A stretch of DNA of 64,000 nt. Origin: Erythrobacter ramosus. GTDB taxonomy: Bacteria; Pseudomonadota; Alphaproteobacteria; Sphingomonadales; Sphingomonadaceae. The notes under the pieces are model-generated. The model worked only from the letters and a program-made list of their open reading frames with translations. It ran no database searches and was not told the origin of the DNA. The position numbers were made by a program, and so were the translations under genes. The DNA is taken from the NCBI RefSeq assembly GCF_009828055.1, contig NZ_WTYB01000002.1:310001-374000 (forward strand), read 5' to 3'. Positions 49,341-57,956 of this stretch are shown piece after piece (position 1 is the first letter of the stretch; every line of letters starts with the position of its first letter).

Positions 49341-50471
49341 ATGGAAGAGGTCGCACTCAAACTCACTCAAGCAGAAGCTTTCGCGCGCATTCGTCTGCTG
49401 CGCTCGCCCAATATCGGGCCGGTGAGCTATCGCCAATTGCTGGCGCGGTTCGGCACAGCGGCGGCGGCGCTCGACGCCTTGCCCGATCTGGCGATCCGGG
49501 GGCGGGGGCCGTATCGCCCAGCCAGCGTCGAGAGTATCGAGCGCGAAGTCGCGGGGGTCCGCCAGGCCGGGGCGCGGTATCTGTTCCACGATCAGCCTGA
49601 TTACCCTGCGTTGTTGGCCGAGCTGGACTCTGCTCCGCCGATCGTCACCTGTCGGGGCCGCTTGTCGCTGGCAAGCGAGCCCTGCGTCGCGCTGGTCGGC
49701 GCGCGCAACGCCAGCGGGGCGGCGGTCAAGCTGGCACGCGATTTCGCCGCCGCTCTGGCCGAGGCGGGGTTCACTGTCGTATCCGGCCTTGCGCGCGGCA
49801 TCGACGGCGCGGCGCATGAAGGCGCGTTTCCGCAGACCATTGGGGTGATCGCCAGCGGCATCGACATCGCCTATCCGCCGCAGCACACCGCATTGCAGGA
49901 ACGCATCGCGACAGACGGCCTGCTGATCGCTGAACAACCTCCCGGCACCGAGCCGCGCGGGCGGCATTTCCCCTCACGCAACCGCATCATCGCCGGGCTT
50001 GCCAGTGGCACGTTGGTAGTCGAGGCCGCGCCGCAATCAGGCTCCCTCATCACCGCGCGGTTGGCGGGCGAGGCGGGGCGCGAGGTGATGGCGATCCCCG
50101 GCTCTCCGCTTGATGCACGAGCGAGCGGCTGCAACCAGCTGATCCGCGAAGGCGCGGTGCTGGTGCAGACCCCGGACGAGGTGGTGGAACTCCTACAAAG
50201 CTTCACCGGCGCCCCGCGTTCGCGCTTCCGGGTGGGGGACGCGGCGGCTGACTTCGACTACGCCGAACTCGCCAAGCTCAACTGGGGCGAGGCGCGGGCC
50301 GATCTTTCAGGCGACATCGCCAACCTGCTGACCAACGCGCCGGTCGCCGTCGATGAATTGATCCGTCAGACAGCCGCCACCGCAGCCGAGGTGCATATGG
50401 CACTGCTGGAACTGGAACTGGCGGGCGAGTTGGTGCGTGAGGCTGACGGGGCCGTCCGCCGCGCCGGATAA
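49341..50471 (+). CDS. dprA: DNA-processing protein DprA
   Basis: 376 residues from the ATG at 49341; the longer frame would translate the REP element and is rejected. SAM-like N-terminal region (RLLRSPNIGPVSYRQLLARFG), Rossmann-like core with LVGARNASGAA, VVSGLARGIDGAAHEG and SRNRIIAGLASGTLVVEA, and a C-terminal winged helix. It loads RecA on incoming single-stranded DNA in transformation. 87 bp before topA on the same strand. Confidence 0.93.
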   Translation: MEEVALKLTQAEAFARIRLLRSPNIGPVSYRQLLARFGTAAAALDALPDLAIRGRGPYRPASVESIEREVAGVRQAGARYLFHDQPDYPALLAELDSAPPIVTCRGRLSLASEPCVALVGARNASGAAVKLARDFAAALAEAGFTVVSGLARGIDGAAHEGAFPQTIGVIASGIDIAYPPQHTALQERIATDGLLIAEQPPGTEPRGRHFPSRNRIIAGLASGTLVVEAAPQSGSLITARLAGEAGREVMAIPGSPLDARASGCNQLIREGAVLVQTPDEVVELLQSFTGAPRSRFRVGDAAADFDYAELAKLNWGEARADLSGDIANLLTNAPVAVDELIRQTAATAAEVHMALLELELAGELVREADGAVRRAG

Positions 50472-50558
50472 GCGCCCCCTTGCACAACCCGCTTGACGCT
50501 GTAAGCCGCGCCGCTCCACCCTCGCGCGTACACACGTAAGGGACACCCCGGCACTATC

Positions 50559-53129
50559 ATGCAGCTTGTCATCGTTGAATCCCCCGCCAAGGCAAAGACC
50601 ATCGAGAAATATCTCGGCAAGGACTTCAAGGTTCTCGCCTCCTATGGTCACGTCCGCGATTTGCCGCCCAAGGATGGCAGCGTCGATCCCGAGGCTGACT
50701 TTGCGATGGAGTGGGAACTCTACCGCGACAAGCAAAGCCGTTTCAAGGAAATCGCCGACGCGGCCAAAGGCGCAAGCCGCCTCGTGCTGGCGACTGACCC
50801 TGACCGCGAGGGTGAGGCGATCAGCTGGCACGTGCTGGAGCTGCTGAAGAAGCGCAAAAGCGTCCCCGCCAATGTGCAGCGCGTCACCTTCAACGCGATC
50901 ACCAAGCAGGCTGTGACCGAAGCGATGGCCCGCCCGCGTGAGCTGGATCAGCCGCTGATCGATGCCTATCTGGCGCGCCGGGCGCTCGATTACCTGTTCG
51001 GCTTCACTCTCTCGCCCGTCCTGTGGCGCAAGCTGCCCGGTGCCAAGAGCGCGGGCCGCGTGCAGTCGGTCGCGCTGCGTCTCATCGTCGAGCGCGAGCG
51101 CGAGATCGAGGCCTTCCGCGCGGACGAATACTGGAGCGTCGTCGCGCGAATGATGCACGACGGCACCGAGTTCGATGCGCGCCTCGTCAAGTTCCGGGGC
51201 GATAAGCTGGAGAAGCTGAGCCTCGGCCAGCAGGGCATCGCGATGGAGGCGAAAGCCGCTGTCGAAGCCGGACGCTTCACCGTCGAAGGCGTTGAAACCA
51301 AGCCGCTGAAGCGCAACCCCGCGCCGCCATTCACCACCTCTACGCTCCAGCAGGAGGCCGCGCGCAAGCTGGGATACTCGGCGCAGCACACCATGCGGCT
51401 GGCGCAGAGCCTCTACGAGGCGGGCGCGATCACCTATATGCGGACCGACGGCGTGCAGATGGACATGAGCGCGATTCTGGCCGCACGCGATGCGATTGCT
51501 GCGCGCTTCAGCGAGGATTACCGCCCCGAAAAGCCGCGCATGTACAGCACCAAGGCGAAGAACGCGCAGGAGGCCCACGAAGCGATCCGGCCGACCGATT
51601 TCACCCGTGAGCGCGCCGCGAGCGGCGACGAGGGCAAGCTCTACGACCTCATCTTCAAGCGCGCGATGGCGAGCCAGATGGCGACCGCGCAGCTGGAACG
51701 CACCACGGTGACCTTCCGCGATGCGACCGGCCAGCACGAGCTGCGCGCCACCGGGCAGGTGGTTCGCTTCCCCGGCTTCCTTGCGGTCTATCAGGAAAGC
51801 TTCGACGATAGCGATGATGAAGACGGCAGCCTGTTGCCGGTGATGAAATCGGGCGATTGCCCCGCGAAGCGCGCGGTCGATGCCACCCAACACTTCACCC
51901 AGCCGCCGCCGCGCTTCTCGGAAGCGTCGCTGGTCAAGCGACTGGAGGAGCTCGGCATCGGACGTCCGTCCACCTACGCCTCGACCATCCAGACCCTTCG
52001 TGACCGCGCCTATGTGCGGATGGAGAAGAACCGCTTCTTCGCCGAGGAATCCGGCCGGTTGCTGACCGCCTTCCTCGAGCGCTTCTTCCCCACCTATGTC
52101 GCCTATGATTTCACGGCGGGCATGGAGGACGAACTCGATATCGTCTCGGACGGGCGTGAGGATTACAAGCTGCTGCTCGCCCGGTTCTGGAAGGACTTCA
52201 AGCCCAAGGCTGACGAGGTGATGGAGAAGCTCCCCTCGGAAGTGACCGAGGCACTGGACGAATATCTCTCTGACTTCCTGTTCCCGCCGCGCGAAGACGG
52301 CAGCGATCCGCGCGCCTGCCCGCTCTGCGCCAGCGAGGGTCGCGCCAATGGCCGTCTGGCGTTGCGCGGCGGCAAGTTTGGCGCCTTTGTCGCTTGCGCC
52401 AATTACCCCGAGTGCAAATACACCCGCCGCTTTGCCCAGCCGGGCGGCGAGGGTGAGGGCGGGGCGGATGACGGCATCATGGGCCAGCACCCTGAAACCG
52501 GCGAGGACATCCACCGCAAGACCGGCCGCTTCGGCCCCTATGTCCAGATGGGTGACGGCAAGGAAGCCAAGCGCGCCTCGATCCCCAAGGACTTGGACGA
52601 TTTTGATCTGGATTGGGCGGTGAAGCTGCTCGATATGCCGCGCATCATCGGCGCGCATCCGGATACGGGGCTGGAGATCGAAGCCAATATCGGGCGTTAC
52701 GGGCCCTATCTGCGGCACGATGGCAAGTACGGCAAACTCACCAACACCCGCGAAGTGTTCGAGGTGGGGATGAACCGTGCGGTCGATCTGCTGGCGCAGG
52801 CCGCCAATCGCGGCGGGGCGACACGCGGGACGTCGGAGCCCATCGCGACGCTCGGCGCGCACCCCACCAGCGGCGGGGAGATCAAGGTCATGCCGGGCCG
52901 CTATGGACCCTATGTGACCGATGGCACCACCAACGCCACGATCCCGCGCGACGCCAAGCCAGAGGATGTAACGCTCGAACAGGCGATCGCACTGATCGAC
53001 GCGCGCATCGCTAAGGGTCCGCCGGCCAAGAAGGGCAAGAAGAAAGCCGCGCCCAAGAAGGCTGCTGCCAAGAAACCCGCGGCCAAGAAGGCGCCCGCGA
53101 AGAAGAAGGCTGCGGCCAAGAAGGCCTGA
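50559..53129 (+). CDS. topA: DNA topoisomerase I
   Basis: 856 residues. Toprim domain (VIVESPAKAKTIEKYLG, then DPDREGEAI), active-site Tyr Y293 in AITYMRTDG, and one complete C-terminal zinc finger of the four-Cys form (CPLC..C.NYPEC). The tail after residue ~820 is a Lys/Ala/Pro-rich run, PPAKKGKKKAAPKKAAAKK and on. Relaxes negative supercoils. Directly follows dprA. Confidence 0.96.
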   Translation: MQLVIVESPAKAKTIEKYLGKDFKVLASYGHVRDLPPKDGSVDPEADFAMEWELYRDKQSRFKEIADAAKGASRLVLATDPDREGEAISWHVLELLKKRKSVPANVQRVTFNAITKQAVTEAMARPRELDQPLIDAYLARRALDYLFGFTLSPVLWRKLPGAKSAGRVQSVALRLIVEREREIEAFRADEYWSVVARMMHDGTEFDARLVKFRGDKLEKLSLGQQGIAMEAKAAVEAGRFTVEGVETKPLKRNPAPPFTTSTLQQEAARKLGYSAQHTMRLAQSLYEAGAITYMRTDGVQMDMSAILAARDAIAARFSEDYRPEKPRMYSTKAKNAQEAHEAIRPTDFTRERAASGDEGKLYDLIFKRAMASQMATAQLERTTVTFRDATGQHELRATGQVVRFPGFLAVYQESFDDSDDEDGSLLPVMKSGDCPAKRAVDATQHFTQPPPRFSEASLVKRLEELGIGRPSTYASTIQTLRDRAYVRMEKNRFFAEESGRLLTAFLERFFPTYVAYDFTAGMEDELDIVSDGREDYKLLLARFWKDFKPKADEVMEKLPSEVTEALDEYLSDFLFPPREDGSDPRACPLCASEGRANGRLALRGGKFGAFVACANYPECKYTRRFAQPGGEGEGGADDGIMGQHPETGEDIHRKTGRFGPYVQMGDGKEAKRASIPKDLDDFDLDWAVKLLDMPRIIGAHPDTGLEIEANIGRYGPYLRHDGKYGKLTNTREVFEVGMNRAVDLLAQAANRGGATRGTSEPIATLGAHPTSGGEIKVMPGRYGPYVTDGTTNATIPRDAKPEDVTLEQAIALIDARIAKGPPAKKGKKKAAPKKAAAKKPAAKKAPAKKKAAAKKA

Positions 53130-53242
53130 CAAAACGACGATCTGAGAGCCGGAGGGCGACAAAGACCCTTCCGGTGCTCGGTCGTTTGCAAATAATAAAG
53201 CATTTGGACCTTACCACGGTGGCCGGAAAAAGGGCTCCCGCC

Positions 53243-53545
53243 GTGATAGAAATCGAAATCCAGAACGAGACCCATCAGACCCAGAGCCGCATCCGCTTTG
53301 CTGCGGTGCCGCGCATCGGCGAAGGCATCCGCCTGCGCGAACCCGATGGGATGTGGGCAAGCTATGATGTGCTCGACGTGTGGTACCAGAAGGCCGAATT
53401 CGGCGATGTCTGGATGCCCTATCTTCACATTCGCATGACGCCCGGCGAAGAGGTCGGCACGCTCGACTCCGCCGATCCCTATTCCGACGATTACGCCGCC
53501 AAGGCGTATGAGTCGGGCTTTGCGACAATGGGCGGGGGACGGTAA
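53243..53545 (+). CDS. Conserved small protein of unknown function
   Basis: 100 residues from a GTG at 53243, with AAGGG nine bases before. An earlier GTG at 53174 adds 23 residues and cannot be excluded. Mixed beta sequence with the acidic end GTLDSADPYSDDYAAKAYESGF. No family recognised. Its stop lies 2 bp before the start of the receiver-domain gene, so the two are probably co-expressed. Confidence 0.6.
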   Translation: MIEIEIQNETHQTQSRIRFAAVPRIGEGIRLREPDGMWASYDVLDVWYQKAEFGDVWMPYLHIRMTPGEEVGTLDSADPYSDDYAAKAYESGFATMGGGR

Positions 53546-53547
53546 CC

Positions 53548-54186
53548 GTGCAGAACCTAATCAAGCGCAATTCCGGCCCCAATCGCCGCACTGTGACAGA
53601 TGGCAAGACGCTGGCGGAAAAGCTCGCGCAGAACGAAAAAGTGCTGGCCGCTGCTGCCGACGAGGACGAAGCCCGCGTCGCCGCCGAGCCTGCCGTACCG
53701 CCGCGTCCGGCCCCGACAGGTCAGGGCAGCGCGTCCGAACCCGACGATACCGCCGCGATTGTCGCTGCCGCCAAGGCGATGCGCGACCGCTATTCCGGCC
53801 AGCCAGCGCCCGCGGCGACCGCCAAGACCTGCCTCATCGTCGATGACAGCCGGGTGATCCGCAAGGTATCCAGCAAGATCGCATTGAGCCTCGGCTATGT
53901 TCCGGTCGAAGCTGAAAACGGCGAGGAGGCTTTGGCGCGCTGCAAGAAGTCGATGCCCGATCTGGTGCTGACCGATTGGAACATGCCGGAAATGGACGGC
54001 ATCACCTTCGTCACCAAACTGCGCTCGATCCCCACGCCCAAAGAGCCGGTGGTGGTGTTCTGCACTTCGAACGGCGAGGCCCAGGACATCCATGATGGCA
54101 TCGCGGCAGGTGCAGACGACTACATCGTCAAGCCGTTCGACGAGGCTGCGTTGAAAGCGAAGCTGGAGAAGCTGGGGCGGGGGTGA
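53548..54186 (+). CDS. Receiver-domain response regulator with extended N-terminus
   Basis: 212 residues from a GTG at 53548. A low-complexity Ala/Pro/Glu-rich region fills the first ~90 residues. A single CheY-like receiver follows with VDDSRVIRK, phospho-acceptor D143 in TDWNMPEMDG, the T/S site in FCTSN and K in DYIVKPFD. No output domain is present, so it acts by protein contact. The partner kinase is not in the window. Confidence 0.85.
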   Translation: MQNLIKRNSGPNRRTVTDGKTLAEKLAQNEKVLAAAADEDEARVAAEPAVPPRPAPTGQGSASEPDDTAAIVAAAKAMRDRYSGQPAPAATAKTCLIVDDSRVIRKVSSKIALSLGYVPVEAENGEEALARCKKSMPDLVLTDWNMPEMDGITFVTKLRSIPTPKEPVVVFCTSNGEAQDIHDGIAAGADDYIVKPFDEAALKAKLEKLGRG

Positions 54187-54194
54187 ACCCTCCA

Positions 54195-54227
54195 CCCGTC
54201 GCCCCGTGCTTGACACGAGGCTTGGCT
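54195..54227 (+). repeat. Left 33-bp inverted repeat (REP family A) of the GIY-YIG cassette
   Basis: CCCGTCGCCCCGTGCTTGAC begins at 54195 and the unit runs to 54227. It is the inverted copy of 54572-54604 with one mismatch at 54218, that is 32 of 33 matching. It starts 9 bp after the receiver gene. Confidence 0.85.
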
Positions 54228-54261
54228 TTTCTTTCTTCGAAATTAACGTAATATCAGCCGC

Positions 54262-54573
54262 TTGGAAAAGGGTGGCTGGCTATACATCATGGCGAACCGC
54301 TATCGCGGCGGCATGTATATCGGCGTCACTGCCGATGCCATCCGCCGCGTGCACCAGCACCGCGAGGGCGAAGGCTCCCAACATGTGCACGATTTCGGCA
54401 AGCGGCGGTTGGTCTATGTCGAGCACCACGAAACAATCGAAGGCGCGATCGCTCGCGAAAAGCTGGTCAAGAAATGGCGCCGCGAATGGAAATTCGCGCT
54501 GATTGAGGCGGATAATCCCGATTGGGATGATCTGTGGGATCAGTGGTTCGCGCCCCGCGCACCAGAAGATTAG
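54262..54573 (+). CDS. GIY-YIG nuclease family protein
   Basis: 103 residues from a TTG at 54262, supported by the family-like N-terminus EKGGWLYIM. The GIY-YIG motif appears as WLYIM (6-10) and MYIG (18-21), with the catalytic Arg in IRRVHQH (R28/R29) and Glu in AREKLVKKW (E66). The end EADNPDWDDLW is typical of the small UPF0213/YhbQ-like group. The TAG stop lies at the edge of the right inverted repeat, so the gene exactly fills the cassette. Confidence 0.85.
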   Translation: MEKGGWLYIMANRYRGGMYIGVTADAIRRVHQHREGEGSQHVHDFGKRRLVYVEHHETIEGAIAREKLVKKWRREWKFALIEADNPDWDDLWDQWFAPRAPED

Positions 54574-54604
54574 CCAAGCCCCGTGTCAAGCACGGGGCGA
54601 CGGG
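54572..54604 (-). repeat. Right 33-bp inverted repeat (REP family A) of the GIY-YIG cassette
   Basis: Starts AGCCAAGCCCCGTGTC at 54572, within the TAG stop codon (54571-54573) of the GIY-YIG gene, and ends at 54604. It matches the reverse complement of 54195-54227 at 32 of 33 bases. Confidence 0.85.
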
Positions 54605-54638
54605 TTTGGTGAGGGGGCAAGGCAACTATCCCCTCAAT

Positions 54639-54670
54639 CGTCGCCCCGGACTTGATCCGGGGCTTGGCTA
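54639..54670 (+). repeat. Single REP-like unit, family A (second subtype)
   Basis: CGTCGCCCCGGACTTGATCC starts at 54639 and is followed by GGGGCTTGGCTA. It matches the left unit of 30829-30918, 34 bp after the right end of the GIY-YIG cassette. Confidence 0.75.
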
Positions 54671-54673
54671 TTC

Positions 54674-55255
54674 TCATTCAAGTGTCGGTAGGATGCCTGT
54701 CTGGTCGAGAGATGCGTCCAGCAGCTGACAAGCGCGGCTCCGAAGTGCCGCTTTCCAGGCTCGTCGCTCCAGCTCACTTAGCGGCATTGGCTCATGCCGT
54801 TTTGTTATCTCTCGGTCTCTGGACATCGGAAAGTCATGAAACTTAACCCAGTTCTCTGGCAAAACTTGCATGTGGGCATGCGCCACAAGATTCCGGAAGT
54901 GAAAGTCAAAATCAACTTTGTGCAACACTGTAATGGCCAAATGCTCAAATCTTGCAAGCGGCCCAAACTGAAAAACTCTTCGTAGATACTTTATCCGAGC
55001 TGGAAAAGAGAACGGGTATTGCTCTCGAACATCGATGTATTCGCTCATCTTAGATGCCCTTATGCAAAGGACAGATAGTCGGTAGTCGATTTCGCTGTGG
55101 GCAGAAATGATCGCGCCTCGGAAGAGTAACGCAGCTTCGACGTCTCCCCGCGTCGACCATGGGTTCACCTCAACCGCATAAGCACTCCGAGCTTGGTTTC
55201 TCGGAGGCTCGCGAAGGAATGCCTGAACCGGTCGTCTGTAGAAGTCGGAGACCAT
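54674..55255 (-). CDS. HEPN-like protein of unknown function (low-GC accessory gene)
   Basis: 193 residues from the ATG at 55255, 3 bp after the era stop on the same strand. It is mostly helical (AALLFRGAIISAHSEIDYRL near residue 50). R121-N122-L-V-A-H126 fits the R-N-x3-H form of the HEPN RNase motif. That is inference from a short motif. The coding DNA is visibly AT-richer than its neighbours, and it abuts REP repeats downstream, which suggests recent acquisition. No partner antitoxin gene is visible. Confidence 0.55.
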   Translation of the reverse strand: MVSDFYRRPVQAFLREPPRNQARSAYAVEVNPWSTRGDVEAALLFRGAIISAHSEIDYRLSVLCIRASKMSEYIDVREQYPFSFPARIKYLRRVFQFGPLARFEHLAITVLHKVDFDFHFRNLVAHAHMQVLPENWVKFHDFPMSRDREITKRHEPMPLSELERRAWKAALRSRACQLLDASLDQTGILPTLE

Positions 55256-55258
55256 CGT

Positions 55259-56188
55259 TCACCGCACCCAATCGAGCCCCATCTCCTCGAAGATCTCCTT
55301 ATCCTCGGCCCAGTTCTCCAGCTGCTTCACATGGAGATAGAGGTGCACCGGCACGCCCAGCACTTCGCTCAATTCCTTGCGCGCCGCCGCCCCGATCTGC
55401 TTGATGCGCGCTCCGCCCTTGCCGAGTACGATGGCGCGCTGGGTTTCGCGCGCCACCACGATCTGCTGGTGGATTTCGATGCTGCCATCTTTCCGCACCT
55501 CGTATTTCTCGGGCCGCACCGCGCTGTCATAGGGCAGTTCCTCGTGGAGCTGCTGGTAGAGCTGTTCGCGGGTGATTTCGGCGGCGAGCAGGCGTTCCGA
55601 CGCATCGGAGACCTGATCTTCGGGATACATCCATTCGCCTTCGGGCATCATGCCGGCCAGCGCGTCCTTCAGTTCCGGCACCCCGTCCCCCGTCAGTGCC
55701 GAGACGAAGTAAATCTCGGCAAAATCGACCTTGCCCGCCAGATCCTGCGCGAGCGCCAGCATCGGCTCCTTCTTGGAACGGTCGACCTTGTTGATGACGA
55801 GGATTTTGCGTTCCGGGCGGCCCGCCAGTGCCTCCAACAGCGGCTCCAGCTCGTGACGGCGCTGCTTGATCGGATCTACCAGCAGCAGCACGGCATCGGC
55901 GCTTTCCGCGCCTTCCCAAGCGGCGCTGACCATCGCGCGGTCGAGCCTGCGGCGCGGCGCGAAGATGCCGGGGGTGTCCACCAGGATCATCTGCACGCCT
56001 GCGCCGTCCAGCTCATGCAAGGCGATGCCGAGCATCCGCGCGCGGGTGGTCTGCGCCTTGGCGCTGGTGATCGCGACCTTCTGGCCGACCAATTGGTTCA
56101 CCAGGGTCGATTTCCCGGCGTTCGGCGCGCCGATCACGGCAACGACTCCGCAGCGGGTCGGGGGGGACGAGGGGGGTGTCTGAGTCAT
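55259..56188 (-). CDS. era: GTPase Era
   Basis: 309 residues. G1 GAPNAGKST, G2 region TTRARMLG, G3 DTPG, G4 NKVD, then a C-terminal KH domain with GKGGARIKQIG. It binds the 3' end of 16S rRNA and assists 30S assembly. It follows rnc on the same strand after 187 bp that include repeat D. Order lepB-rnc-era is common in bacteria. Confidence 0.96.
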   Translation of the reverse strand: MTQTPPSSPPTRCGVVAVIGAPNAGKSTLVNQLVGQKVAITSAKAQTTRARMLGIALHELDGAGVQMILVDTPGIFAPRRRLDRAMVSAAWEGAESADAVLLLVDPIKQRRHELEPLLEALAGRPERKILVINKVDRSKKEPMLALAQDLAGKVDFAEIYFVSALTGDGVPELKDALAGMMPEGEWMYPEDQVSDASERLLAAEITREQLYQQLHEELPYDSAVRPEKYEVRKDGSIEIHQQIVVARETQRAIVLGKGGARIKQIGAAARKELSEVLGVPVHLYLHVKQLENWAEDKEIFEEMGLDWVR

Positions 56189-56201
56189 GGTTCGATTGTA
56201 T

Positions 56202-56230
56202 CCGTTCGCCCTGACATTGTCGAAGGGCTG
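56202..56230 (+). repeat. Single REP-like unit, family D, between era and rnc
   Basis: CCGTTCGCCCTGACATTGTC at 56202 with CGAAGGGCTG after it: one unit of the family whose pair is at 48503-48644. It lies just upstream of the era start. Confidence 0.6.
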
Positions 56231-56375
56231 TTTCGAAGGAGTGGGCAGCGATTGGCGCGGCTTATGCAGGCGATGACGCGGGTTATGCAGCGGTTGTCCG
56301 GCGTCAGCCTAGGGGTAGGGCGGAGGGGCCAGCAATGTTTCACGTGAAACATATAGAGAACATGGCCGCACTACC

Positions 56376-57059
56376 TCATCCGAACGCCTCCAGAAATGCC
56401 TTGGCTGCGAGCCGTTCGGCTTCGCCCTTGCTGGTGGCGGTTGCCTCTGCCGCGCCGACATTGCGCACGCTGACCTGCACGGTGAAGCGGGCGGCATGGT
56501 CAGGGCCGCTGCGGTCGATAACTTCGTAGAGCGGAGGCGCACGCCGGTTGCCCGCGGCCCATTCCTGCAACGCGCTTTTGGGATGCTTGGACTTGCCCTC
56601 GTCGCCTTCCAGCTCATGCGACCACAGGCGGTAGATCATGGCCTGCGCGGCGTCGAAGCCACTCTCGATGAAGCAGGCGCCGATCAGGGCTTCCATCACA
56701 TCGCCAAGGATCTTGTCGCTGTCCGCCCCGCCATCGTCACGCGCCTGCTTGCCGAGGCGGATGTGGACGGGAAGGTCAATCGCACGGGCGATGCGCGCGC
56801 AAGTCGCCCCGCTGACGAGCGCATTCAGACGCTGCGAAAGCCGCCCTTCGGGGGCATCTCCGGCGCGGAACAGCCAGCTCGCTACCGAGAGCCCCAGGAC
56901 CCGGTCACCCAGAAACTCAAGCCGCTGGTAATCGGCGACTTCCGCGCCTGAGCCGTTGAAGCTCCCGTGGGTGAGCGCCTCGATCCACGGAGCCTCGTTG
57001 GCGATGACAAAGCCTTTGGCCTCAAGCCATTCGCGGGTCGCGGGGGCGAGGCCGGTCAC
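56376..57059 (-). CDS. rnc: Ribonuclease III
   Basis: 227 residues from a GTG at 57059 whose GTGA overlaps the lepB stop; the longer frame lies inside lepB and is rejected. Catalytic signature YQRLEFLGDRVLGL and the second acidic site DVMEALIGA. A C-terminal double-stranded-RNA-binding domain spans about residues 155-225 (PKSALQEWAAG, ATSKGEAERLAAKAFLE). It processes rRNA and mRNA. Translationally coupled to lepB. Confidence 0.95.
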   Translation of the reverse strand: MTGLAPATREWLEAKGFVIANEAPWIEALTHGSFNGSGAEVADYQRLEFLGDRVLGLSVASWLFRAGDAPEGRLSQRLNALVSGATCARIARAIDLPVHIRLGKQARDDGGADSDKILGDVMEALIGACFIESGFDAAQAMIYRLWSHELEGDEGKSKHPKSALQEWAAGNRRAPPLYEVIDRSGPDHAARFTVQVSVRNVGAAEATATSKGEAERLAAKAFLEAFG

Positions 57060-57907
57060 AGCGTGTCTCCGATCCGGTCCCAGCGCGCGGCGGAAAACCA
57101 TGTCCACGGCTTGCCCCAATCGGCACTGCCATCGGTCGACCAGACGATGATCGCGGCGCGCCCGACCAGCAGGTCTTGCGGGACAAAGCCGACCCCGTCG
57201 CCGGCCACCGCCGGAAAGCGGCTGTCGCGCGAACTGTCGCGGTTGTCGCCCATCACGAACAGGCGGCCCGCGGGCACGGTCACCTCGGCGAAGCCATCGT
57301 AAGGGGTGAGGCCAAAATCGAGCGTGGTGTAAGACGGGCCGCCCGGCAGCGTCTCGCGGAATGCAGTGTAGCGGCACACTTCCATGCCGTCCGCCCCATC
57401 GGCCAGATCGCCGCCCCAGGCGCAGCCGGTATTCGACGATTGCGCCACCGGCACGTCGGCGATCCGTTGTCGCGGCAGACGCGCGCCGTTCAGCACGACC
57501 TCGCCGCCGATCACCGCCACCCGGTCACCCGGCAGGCCGATCACCCGCTTGATATATTCGCGCCCGTCGACCGGGTGCTTGAAAATCACGATATCCCCGC
57601 GCTCGGGCGTGCCGGGCAGCAAGCGTCCGCTTGGAAGCGGCAGATCGAAAGGCAGCGAATGGCGCGATATGCCATAGGGCCACTTGGCCGCCAGCAGGTA
57701 ATCGCCGTTCATCAGCCGCGGCAACATGCTCTCCGATGGGATGGAGAAGGGCGAAAACACCAGCGTACGAAACGCCAGCACCGCCAGCAGCAGCTTGATC
57801 AGGAACCAGACGAAACCGCCCCAGCTCTCGCGGGCACGGGCGCCATCTGCGGCAGGCTGGCCTGCGTCGAGCGTTTGGGCCTCAAGCGATTGGGTCTTAA
57901 CATCCAT
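57056..57907 (-). CDS. lepB: Signal peptidase I
   Basis: 283 residues from the ATG at 57907. One membrane helix (about residues 30-48) precedes the catalytic Ser in SIPSESMLP; the general-base Lys is in EYIKRVIGLPGD. MGDNRDSSRDSR is box E. It cleaves Sec and Tat signal peptides at the periplasmic face. 49 bp from the divergent pgi start. Confidence 0.95.
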   Translation of the reverse strand: MDVKTQSLEAQTLDAGQPAADGARARESWGGFVWFLIKLLLAVLAFRTLVFSPFSIPSESMLPRLMNGDYLLAAKWPYGISRHSLPFDLPLPSGRLLPGTPERGDIVIFKHPVDGREYIKRVIGLPGDRVAVIGGEVVLNGARLPRQRIADVPVAQSSNTGCAWGGDLADGADGMEVCRYTAFRETLPGGPSYTTLDFGLTPYDGFAEVTVPAGRLFVMGDNRDSSRDSRFPAVAGDGVGFVPQDLLVGRAAIIVWSTDGSADWGKPWTWFSAARWDRIGDTL

Positions 57908-57956
57908 CGTCTCTGCCCTTACTCGCAGCCGCACACTTGCGTAAAGGGAAACGGCG

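Noticed and set aside
50307..53162. 951-codon open frame antisense to topA
   Set aside because: Low-complexity product with no domain; topA on plus is complete and explains the codon bias.
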